From contig JACKKN010000030.1 in assembly GCA_024236415.1 (NCBI GenBank), positions 1 through 18,424 of the forward strand: 18,424 nt of DNA. The letters run 5' to 3'. Shown one piece after another: positions 13,089 to 18,424 of the stretch. Position numbers and translations under genes: made by a program. The DNA comes from Hyphomicrobiales bacterium (lineage in GTDB: Bacteria; Pseudomonadota; Alphaproteobacteria; Rhodospirillales; JACKKN01). The notes beneath the pieces are model-generated. The model made no database searches. It was not told where the DNA came from and saw only the letters and a program-made list of their open reading frames with translations. Each line of letters opens with the position of its first letter. The first letter of the stretch is position 1.

Positions 13089-15110
13089 CTACACCGCCGC
13101 CGCCAGGCGGGTGCCCTGGTCGATGGCGCGGTAGGCGTCCAGCTCGGCGGCCACGTCGGCGCCGCCGATCAGGTGCACCTCGACCCCGGCGGCGCGCAGG
13201 GGCGCCTCCAGGCCGCGCTCGGACTCCTGGCCGGCGCAGAGCACCACGCTGTCCACCTCCAACAGCCGCGGCTCGCCGTTGACCGTGATGTGCAGGCCGG
13301 CGTCGTCGACCCGCTCGTAGGTGACGGCGGCCAGCATGGTGACGCTGCTCTTCTGCAGGATGGCGCGGTGGATCCAGCCGGTGGTCTTGCCCAGGCCGGC
13401 GCCGGGCTTGGAGGTCTTGCGCTGCAGCAGGAACACCCGGCGCGCCGGCGCGGGCCAGGCCTCGTCCACCAGGCCGCCCGGCGACGCCAGGCCGGTGTCG
13501 ATGCCCCACTCGGCGGCGAACTCCTCGGGCGAGATTTCCTGCGGCCGGTCGCCGTGGGTCAGCAGCTCGGCCACGTCGAAGCCAATGCCGCCGGCGCCGA
13601 CGATGGCCACGGTGCGGCCGACCCGCGACGGGTCCATTAGCGCGTCGGGGTACGAGATCACCTTGGGGTGGTCGACCCCCGGGATGTCCGGCCGGCGCGG
13701 CGCGATGCCCGTGGCCAGGACCACCAGGTCGTAGCCGGCCGCGGTCAATTCCTCGGCCGTCACCGCGCGGCCCAGGTGCAGCTCGACCCCGGTCAGCTCC
13801 AGGCGGCGGCCGAAGTAGCGCAGGGTCTCGTCGAACTCCTGCTTGCCCGGCACCCGGCGCGCCAGGTTGAGCTGGCCGCCGATGCCGGCGCCGGCCTCGA
13901 ACAGGGCCACGTGGTGGCCGCGCTCGGCGGCCGTGGTGGCGAAGGCCAGGCCGGCCGGCCCGGCGCCGACCACGGCGATGCGCCGGGGCGCGGCGGCCGG
14001 GGCGAACACCAGCTCGGTCTCGTGGCAGGCGCGCGGGTTGACCAGGCACGAGCAGATGCGGCCGCTGAAGATGTTGTCCAGGCAGGCCTGGTTGCAGGCG
14101 ATGCAGGTGTTGATCTCGTCGTCGCGGCCCTCGGCGGCCTTGCGCACGAAGTCGGCGTCGGCCAGGAACGGCCGCGCCATGGACACCATGTCGGCGTCGC
14201 CGCGGGCCAGCACCTCCTCGGCCCCGGCCGGGGTGTTGATGCGGTTGGTGGTGACCAGCGGGATCGACACCTGGCCCTTGACCCGGGCCGTGGCCCAGGT
14301 CCAGGCGGCGCGCGGCACCGCCTGGCCGATGGTCGGCACCCGGGCCTCGTGCCAGCCGATGCCGGTGTTGATGATGTCGGCGCCGGCGGCCTCGACGGCC
14401 TTGGCCTGGCGCACCACCTCGTCGGCGGTGGCGCCGTTGGGGATCAGGTCCAGCATGGACTGGCGGTACATGAGGATGAACTCGCGCCCGACCCGCGCGC
14501 GGGTGCGGCGGATGATCTCCAGCGGGAAGCGGATGCGTTTCTCGAAGCTGCCGCCCCAGTCGTCCTGGCGCTGGTTGGTGTGGGTGACCGTGAACTCGTT
14601 GATCAGGTAGCCCTCGGATCCCATGATCTCGACCCCGTCGTAGCCGGCCTCCTGCGCGAGGGCGGCGCAGGCGGCGTAGTCGTCGATGGTGCGCTCGATG
14701 TCGTCCGCCGTCATCTCGCGCGGGACGAAGGTGTTGATGGGGGCGCGGATGGGCGACGGCGCCACCAGGGCCGGGTTCCGGGCATAGCGGCCGGCGTGCA
14801 GGATCTGCATCAGGATGCGCCCGCCGGCGGCGTGCACGGCGTCGGTGATCTTGCGGTGGTCGGCCGCCTCGGCCCGGTCGGTCAGCTTGGCGGCGCCGGG
14901 GCTCAGCAGGCCCTCCCTGTTGGGGCCGATGCCGCCGGTGACCATCAGCGCCACCCCGCCGCGGGCCCGCTCGGCGTAGAAGGCGGCCATGCGCTCGAAC
15001 CCGTCCGGCGCCTCCTCGAGCCCGGTGTGCATGGAGCCCATCAGGACGCGGTTGGGCAGGGTCACGAAGCCCAGGTCAAGGGGCTCCAGCAGGCGCGGAT
15101 AGGCGGACAT
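13089..15110 (-). CDS. fadH: NADPH-dependent 2,4-dienoyl-CoA reductase
   Basis: Reduces 2,4-dienoyl-CoA to 3-enoyl-CoA so that beta-oxidation of unsaturated fatty acids with even-position double bonds can continue. The 673 residues equal the E. coli enzyme in length and layout. An FMN TIM barrel (1-330) carries Tyr168 (GSEGYLINEF) and His254 (GIGWHEA), matching catalytic Tyr166 and His252 of E. coli with a constant offset of two. The [4Fe-4S] cysteines are 336, 339, 343 and 355. An FAD/NADPH flavodoxin-like half begins with VVGAGPAGLA (380-389) and has a second GxGxxG (VGAGGIGFDVAE). The ATG at 15110 has GGAG at ideal distance; an in-frame GTG/ATG further up would add 12 odd residues. An operator-like palindrome sits 41-61 nt upstream of the start. 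Related Old Yellow Enzyme fusions are possible, but the exact match of active-site spacing favours FadH. Confidence 0.94.
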   Translation of the reverse strand: MSAYPRLLEPLDLGFVTLPNRVLMGSMHTGLEEAPDGFERMAAFYAERARGGVALMVTGGIGPNREGLLSPGAAKLTDRAEAADHRKITDAVHAAGGRILMQILHAGRYARNPALVAPSPIRAPINTFVPREMTADDIERTIDDYAACAALAQEAGYDGVEIMGSEGYLINEFTVTHTNQRQDDWGGSFEKRIRFPLEIIRRTRARVGREFILMYRQSMLDLIPNGATADEVVRQAKAVEAAGADIINTGIGWHEARVPTIGQAVPRAAWTWATARVKGQVSIPLVTTNRINTPAGAEEVLARGDADMVSMARPFLADADFVRKAAEGRDDEINTCIACNQACLDNIFSGRICSCLVNPRACHETELVFAPAAAPRRIAVVGAGPAGLAFATTAAERGHHVALFEAGAGIGGQLNLARRVPGKQEFDETLRYFGRRLELTGVELHLGRAVTAEELTAAGYDLVVLATGIAPRRPDIPGVDHPKVISYPDALMDPSRVGRTVAIVGAGGIGFDVAELLTHGDRPQEISPEEFAAEWGIDTGLASPGGLVDEAWPAPARRVFLLQRKTSKPGAGLGKTTGWIHRAILQKSSVTMLAAVTYERVDDAGLHITVNGEPRLLEVDSVVLCAGQESERGLEAPLRAAGVEVHLIGGADVAAELDAYRAIDQGTRLAAAV

Positions 15111-15128
15111 GGGACTCTCCTCCGTGTG

Positions 15129-15144
15129 GGGACCGGCGGGTCCC
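15129..15144. other. Hairpin in the fadH leader
   Basis: GGGACC / GGTCCC with a GGCG tetraloop lies 19-34 nt before the fadH start, between the ribosome site and the -10-like region. It may be a leader structure; nothing shows that it is regulatory. Confidence 0.35.
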
Positions 15145-15150
15145 ATATTT

Positions 15151-15171
15151 TATTCGCTAGCTAAACGAATA
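15151..15171 (-). promoter_or_regulatory. Operator-like palindrome over the fadH promoter
   Basis: TATTCG-N9-CGAATA is a 21-bp interrupted palindrome, 7 of 10 pairs matching including six outer ones. On the minus strand a -35-like TTGGCT and -10-like GAATAA, 17 bp apart, bracket it. A repressor bound here would block fadH. The size fits a TetR-family or similar dimer, perhaps responsive to acyl-CoA. No regulator gene is nearby, so the regulator is unknown. Confidence 0.45.
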
Positions 15172-15323
15172 CAGCCAATGGCTGCGGCCATCAACCGCAA
15201 CCTTGGCCGGCGCGCGGTCTGTGATCCCCGTCACCTTTTTGCTGTGAAGCCGGTCATAGGCCGGCACCGGCGGCGGCCCTCTAATGGCGCCAACGCAGCC
15301 CCGAGCCAGAGAGGACCCCCGCC

Positions 15324-16163
15324 ATGCCCCAGATCCCCGCCGACACGGACCGCGAGCCCGTCGTCCTGCTGCACTGCTCGGCCGCCGACGGCGGCCAGTG
15401 GGACGGCCTGGCCGCGCGCCTGGGCCCGCGCTACCGGGCCCACGCCCTGCACCAGTTCAATTGCGGCGACGGTCCGCGCTGGCACGGCCGCGGCCCCTTC
15501 ACCCTGGACGCCGAGGCGGCGCCGGTGCTGGACCTGATCGCCGGCCTGGACCGCCCGGCGCACCTGGTCGGCCATTCCTACGGCGGCGCCGTGGCCCTGC
15601 ACGCGGCCCAGCACCTGGCCCAGCACTTGGCCCAGCACCCGGCCCGGGCGCGGCCCGGCGCCCTGGCCAGCCTGACCCTGATCGAGCCGGTGGCCTTCCA
15701 CCTGCTGCCGGGCGCCGGGCACGGCGCGCACCTGGCGACCATGCAGGGCGTGGCCCGGGCCGTGGGCGGCGCCGTGCTGGCCGGCGACCTGTGGGGCGGC
15801 ATGGCAACCTTCGTCGAGTTCTGGAACGGCCCCGGCGCCTGGGACAGGACCCCCGACAAGGTGCGCGCCGGCCTGGCCCGGCGCCTGCCCAAGGTGGCGC
15901 TGGACTTCCACGCCGTGCTGGCGACCCGGCCCGAGCCGGCGGCGGTGGCCGCGGTGGCCGCCCCCACCCTGCTGCTGCACGGCGAGGCGTCGCCGGGTCC
16001 GACCGTGGCGGTGATCCAGGTGCTGGCCGGCCTGCTGCCCGGGGCGCGGGTGGCGGCCGTGGCCGGGGCCGGGCACATGGCCCCCTTCACCCACGCCGGG
16101 CCGGTCAACGACGCCGTCGCCGGCCACGTGGCCGCCGCCGCGGCGCGCCGCCGGGCGGCCTGA
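15324..16163 (+). CDS. Alpha/beta-fold hydrolase
   Basis: A 279-residue cytosolic serine hydrolase. The oxyanion strand is VVLLHCSAADGGQW (13-26) and the nucleophile elbow is GHSYGG (83-88, Ser85). The catalytic His is about residue 251 in GAGHMAPFTH. The usual acid position after TLLLHGE lacks the expected Asp (HGEASPGPT), so Glu or a shifted Asp may serve. Right after the elbow helix a perfect in-frame 12-bp repeat encodes AQHL-AQHL-AQHP (residues 95-106), apparently a recent expansion lengthening the helix. The start at 15324 follows a GAGAGGA site. It is divergent from fadH and the GNAT gene starts 1 nt after its stop, so the two form a bicistron. The substrate is not predictable; an ester or lactone is usual for this family. 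Confidence 0.85.
   Translation: MPQIPADTDREPVVLLHCSAADGGQWDGLAARLGPRYRAHALHQFNCGDGPRWHGRGPFTLDAEAAPVLDLIAGLDRPAHLVGHSYGGAVALHAAQHLAQHLAQHPARARPGALASLTLIEPVAFHLLPGAGHGAHLATMQGVARAVGGAVLAGDLWGGMATFVEFWNGPGAWDRTPDKVRAGLARRLPKVALDFHAVLATRPEPAAVAAVAAPTLLLHGEASPGPTVAVIQVLAGLLPGARVAAVAGAGHMAPFTHAGPVNDAVAGHVAAAAARRRAA
15606..15641 (+). repeat. Three tandem 12-bp units inside the hydrolase gene
   Basis: Units GCCCAGCACCTG, GCCCAGCACTTG and GCCCAGCACCCG follow each other without gaps and keep the reading frame, encoding AQHL, AQHL, AQHP. They differ only at the last two or three bases. This suggests slippage or duplication within the gene. Confidence 0.85.
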
Positions 16164-16164
16164 C

Positions 16165-16662
16165 GTGGCCGCCCCCGTTCACCTGCGGCGCCTGGCCGAG
16201 GCCGACCGGCCGGCCATCGAGCGCCACCTGCTGACCCTGGGCGCCGCCGGCCGGCGGGCGCGGTTCCACCAGGCGTACAAGGACGCGGCCATCGCCGCCT
16301 ACGTGCGGCGCCTGGACTTCGGGCGCATGATCCTGTTCGGGGCGGTGGCGCGCGACGGCGGCGCCATCGTCGGCATGGCCGAGGCGCACCTGGACGACCC
16401 GCGGGCGCCGGGGGCCGCCGAGCTGGCGGTGTCGATCCTGCGCGGCTGGCGCAACCGGGGCCTGGCGCGGCGCCTGGTGGACCGGGCCGCGGCCCAGGCC
16501 TTCACCCGCGGCGCGCAGCGCGCGGTGCTGAACTTCCAGCCCGACAACCCGGGCATGGCCGGGCTGGTGGCGTCCCTGGCCACGGCCCTGGGGCCGCGCC
16601 TGCGGCGCGCCTTCGGCCAGGCCACGGTGCTGCCCGCGGGCGAACCGCAACCGGTCGGCTAG
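16165..16662 (+). CDS. GNAT-family N-acetyltransferase
   Basis: A 165-residue acyltransferase of the GCN5-related fold, transferring an acetyl group from acetyl-CoA to an amine of an unidentified substrate. The N-terminal strand-helix VHLRRLAEADRPAIERHL is typical. Strand 4 and the acetyl-CoA loop are ELAVSILRGWRNRGLARRLV, where RxxGLA stands for the motif-A Q/RxxGxG/A pyrophosphate-binding loop. The strand AVLNFQPDNPGM follows (motif B, with an Asn after the strand). The start is GTG at 16165, one base after the hydrolase stop, giving translational coupling. Length is normal for single-domain GNATs. It converges with the small gene at 16684 with only 21 bp between them. Confidence 0.85.
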   Translation: MAAPVHLRRLAEADRPAIERHLLTLGAAGRRARFHQAYKDAAIAAYVRRLDFGRMILFGAVARDGGAIVGMAEAHLDDPRAPGAAELAVSILRGWRNRGLARRLVDRAAAQAFTRGAQRAVLNFQPDNPGMAGLVASLATALGPRLRRAFGQATVLPAGEPQPVG

Positions 16663-16683
16663 GCAATCAGGAATGGAGGATGG

Positions 16684-16917
16684 TCAGCCGCAGCGCGCCA
16701 CGCGCTCGATGACGAAGCCTTCCTCGGGCGAGAACCGTTCCGCCATCAGGCGCCGTGCCTCGCGCTCGTCCTCGGCGCTGATGTCGTGCACCTGGGTGTC
16801 GGCCCACCGGTCTTCGTAGAAGGTGTGGCTCCGGTTCTCCTTCACCAGGGCGCGGACGTCCTTGTTGAAGAGGGAGACTTCGAATTTGCTGCGGTTGCTG
16901 TCCGTGTCATAGAGCAT
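16684..16917 (-). CDS. Small charged cytosolic protein, unrecognised
   Basis: A 77-residue protein with no membrane segment and many charged residues. It runs from a beta-like start (KFEVSLFNKDVRALV, 11-25) through HTFYEDRWAD to an amphipathic acidic helix (DEREARRLMAERF, 50-62) and a final strand GFVIERVA. No family is recognised; the fold could be a small adaptor or antitoxin-like module, but nothing proves it. ATG 16917 is preferred because AGGGAC lies about 10 nt upstream. An in-frame ATG at 17094 would add 59 residues of low-quality sequence. The 259 bp between this gene and the amidohydrolase stop hold only direct repeats, a palindrome and two hairpins. Confidence 0.65.
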   Translation of the reverse strand: MLYDTDSNRSKFEVSLFNKDVRALVKENRSHTFYEDRWADTQVHDISAEDEREARRLMAERFSPEEGFVIERVARCG

Positions 16918-17027
16918 AACGGGTTGTCCCTGACCTTTTTCTTGGCACCACCGATCCGCTCCGTTGGGACTCCCCTTGTCGATTCCTTGTGACGCGCGGA
17001 GCCCCACCCCTTGTCGCGAACCGTCAC

Positions 17028-17052
17028 CATTAAGAATCACGATCATTAAGAA
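17028..17052. repeat. Two direct CATTAAGAA copies 16 bp apart
   Basis: CATTAAGAA occurs at 17028-17036 and 17044-17052, on a GC-rich background, upstream of the small gene on the minus strand. Directly repeated 9-mers about one and a half turns apart could be a response-regulator site. The spacing does not fit the CtrA consensus (TTAA-N7-TTAA). Confidence 0.4.
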
Positions 17053-17066
17053 AACGTTTCCCGGCC

Positions 17067-17078
17067 CCTTGTACAAGG
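17067..17078. repeat. Perfect 12-bp palindrome
   Basis: CCTTGTACAAGG is self-complementary over all 12 bases and sits in the upstream region of the small gene, about 15 bp from the CATTAAGAA repeats. A hairpin GCTGC-AAC-GCAGC follows at 17088-17100. It may be an operator; no regulator is assigned. Confidence 0.4.
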
Positions 17079-17135
17079 AAATTTTATGCTGCAACGCAGC
17101 ACATGGACATTCCGATTATTTCAAAATCGCGGGAA

Positions 17136-17157
17136 GCGGGGCCTTTTCGGGCCCCGC
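17136..17157 (-). terminator. Hairpin downstream of the amidohydrolase gene
   Basis: An 8-bp stem GCGGGGCC / GGCCCCGC with a 6-nt loop begins 20 nt after the amidohydrolase stop (minus strand). It is followed by TTCCCGCGATTTTG rather than an immediate T-run. It is the most stable hairpin in the gap and probably ends that transcript. Confidence 0.55.
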
Positions 17158-17176
17158 CGCCCCGCGAAAAATCGCC

Positions 17177-18364
17177 CTATTCGACCCGCTGGCCGTTCTT
17201 GACCACCAGGCGGTGGTTGGCCCGGTCGGCGACGCGCGAGACGTCGTCCAGCGGGTCGCCGTCCACCACCAGCAGGTCGGCGGCCAGGCCCTCCTGCAGG
17301 CGGCCGCGGTCCGCCAGCCCGATCAGGTCGGCGGCGTTGGCGGTGGCGGCGATGATCGAGTCCTTGGGCGTCATGGCGCCGAACCGCACCATCAGGGCCA
17401 GCTCGTGGGCGTTGGCGCCGTGCATGTTGAAGGGCGTGCCGGCGTCGGTGCCCATGGCGATGCGGCCGCCGGCCTTGTAGTAGGCGGTGATGGATTCCTT
17501 GTGCCGCTCGGCGACCATGCGCGACTTCTCGATCACGTAGTCGGCGATGCCCCGGTCGGCGTTCTCCAGGATCGAGGCCAGGGCCGAGAAGGTGGGCACC
17601 AGGTAGGTGCCGGCCTCCAGCATCTCGCGCTGGCACTGCTCGTCCATGTAGATGCCGTGCTCGATGGAATCGATGCCGGCGCGGACCGCGTGCAGGATGC
17701 CCTGCATGCCCTGGGCGTGGCTGGCGGTGCGCTTGTGGAACCGCTTGGCCTCGCCGACCCCGGCGGTCATCTCCTCCTGGCTGTAGTGGGCGTCGCGGGG
17801 GTCGACGCCGGGGGTCATGACCCCGCCCGTGGCCATGATCTTGACCAGGTCGCTGCCGGCGTGGACCTGCTCGCGCACGGCCTTGACCACCTCGTCGCAG
17901 CCGTCGGCGACCCGGCCCCAGCGGTTGCCGTGGCCGCCGGTCATGCAGATCATGCGCCCGGCCGCGCGGATGGTCGGGCCCAACTGCCGGCCCGAATTGC
18001 AGGCGTCGCGCACGGCGAATTCCAGATAGTCCTTGCCGCCGCAGTCGCGCACCGAGGTGATGCCGCCGCGCAGGTTGGCCTGGGCGTTCTCGAACGCGCG
18101 CATGGTGGCGTGGGCCGGGCTCAGCTTGTCGAGCGCACCGGCCGGGTCCGGCTCGCCGCGGTAGCACAGGTGCACGTGGCAGTCCATCAGCCCCGGCAGC
18201 ACCGTGCCCCCCGTGGTGTCCACCCGGTCGCCGTCGAAGCCGGCGAACTCGCCCACGTCGGCGATGCGCGCGATCTTGCCGTCGGTCACCAGCAGGCCCT
18301 GGCCGTCGTGGACCTCGGCGCCGTCGAACAGGCGGCCGCCGGCATAGAGGGTGGTGTTATTCAT
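17177..18364 (-). CDS. Metal-dependent amidohydrolase, prolidase-like
   Basis: A 395-residue cytosolic hydrolase of the amidohydrolase superfamily. All metal ligands are visible: HVH (His63, His65) after LPGLMDC, Lys175 in DLVKIMATGG as the likely carboxylated bridging lysine, His216 (ASHAQG), His236 (IEHGIYMD) and Asp307 (MGTDAGTPF). This is the binuclear-metal TIM-barrel pattern of Xaa-Pro dipeptidase-like and Sgx9260-type enzymes. They cleave dipeptides, N-acyl amino acids or similar amides. The small N- and C-terminal beta-sandwich parts (1-55, 355-395) are present, so the gene is complete. An AGGAG site 9 nt before ATG 18364 fixes the start. No transporter or partner gene is next to it in the window, so the substrate is unknown. 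A hairpin follows the stop. Confidence 0.9.
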   Translation of the reverse strand: MNNTTLYAGGRLFDGAEVHDGQGLLVTDGKIARIADVGEFAGFDGDRVDTTGGTVLPGLMDCHVHLCYRGEPDPAGALDKLSPAHATMRAFENAQANLRGGITSVRDCGGKDYLEFAVRDACNSGRQLGPTIRAAGRMICMTGGHGNRWGRVADGCDEVVKAVREQVHAGSDLVKIMATGGVMTPGVDPRDAHYSQEEMTAGVGEAKRFHKRTASHAQGMQGILHAVRAGIDSIEHGIYMDEQCQREMLEAGTYLVPTFSALASILENADRGIADYVIEKSRMVAERHKESITAYYKAGGRIAMGTDAGTPFNMHGANAHELALMVRFGAMTPKDSIIAATANAADLIGLADRGRLQEGLAADLLVVDGDPLDDVSRVADRANHRLVVKNGQRVE

Positions 18365-18424
18365 TCTTACTTACTCCTGGACAAGGGCCGCCGGACGCGG
18401 CCGGGGGGAACGCGGGAATCAGGT

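Noticed and set aside
13668..15164. 498-codon plus-strand open frame
   Set aside because: Antisense of fadH, with the same Gly/Ala/His/Gln-rich composition as other shadows.
17028..17052. CtrA binding site
   Set aside because: The two TTAA halves are 12 bp apart, not 7 as the CtrA consensus requires.
16918..17094. N-terminal extension of the small minus-strand gene to an ATG at 17094
   Set aside because: The extra 59 residues are encoded by repeat- and palindrome-bearing sequence and look non-coding. A ribosome site precedes the inner ATG at 16917.
17121..18167. 348-codon minus-strand frame in the amidohydrolase region
   Set aside because: Out of frame with the amidohydrolase and arginine-rich; the amidohydrolase frame has all metal ligands.

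Overview
The window comes from a very GC-rich alphaproteobacterium. The clearest marker is a MipZ division-positioning ATPase at 3564-4382, a protein essentially restricted to Alphaproteobacteria. The J-protein two genes downstream resembles mitochondrial Pam18/Tim14, which fits the same lineage. Codon use and GC skew look like Rhodospirillales-type genomes; I cannot name a genus. No rRNA, tRNA, CRISPR array or transposase gene was seen.

Minus-strand block 1-6506, in transcription order: a cytoplasmic molybdopterin oxidoreductase (6506-4413), mipZ (4382-3564), a soluble VWA-domain protein (3521-2811), a membrane-anchored J-domain protein (2810-2076, GTG start directly after the VWA stop), galU (1920-1051) and ugd (976 to beyond the window edge). 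mipZ, VWA and J-protein look like one operon joining division-site placement to a chaperone co-factor. galU and ugd make UDP-glucose and then UDP-glucuronate for envelope or exopolysaccharide sugars.

Plus-strand block 6671-13039 is rich in exported proteins with poor or no functional assignment. It holds a DUF2927-like lipoprotein with a metzincin-type zinc motif (6671-7399) and a second lipoprotein overlapping it by 4 bp (7396-8295). An AT-rich island with a good sigma-70-like promoter (8334-8429) leads into a 68-residue single-pass membrane protein (8466-8672). After that come an FAD dehydrogenase of the L-2-hydroxyglutarate oxidase type (8734-9858), an exported TM1410/GH114-like protein whose two halves appear in swapped order (9924-11000), a REP-like double palindrome (11005-11102), an acidic protein of unknown function (11176-11880), and an exported protein with a possible caspase-like (clan CD) His/Cys pair (12047-13039).

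Right-hand part 13089-18364: fadH (2,4-dienoyl-CoA reductase, minus strand) has an operator-like palindrome in its upstream region. Divergent from it are an alpha/beta hydrolase and a GNAT acetyltransferase, 1 nt apart (15324-16662). Then come a small unrecognised cytosolic protein (16684-16917, minus) and a metal-dependent amidohydrolase (17177-18364, minus).

The most novel-looking item is the apparently circularly permuted TM1410/GH114-like barrel, which also lacks the family's conserved acidic and QN residues. Secondary items are the secreted caspase-like candidate, the 14/15-bp inverted repeat that brackets the molybdopterin oxidoreductase gene, and the mipZ-VWA-J-protein operon. All assignments rest on reading motifs and recalled family sequences; no database search was possible.
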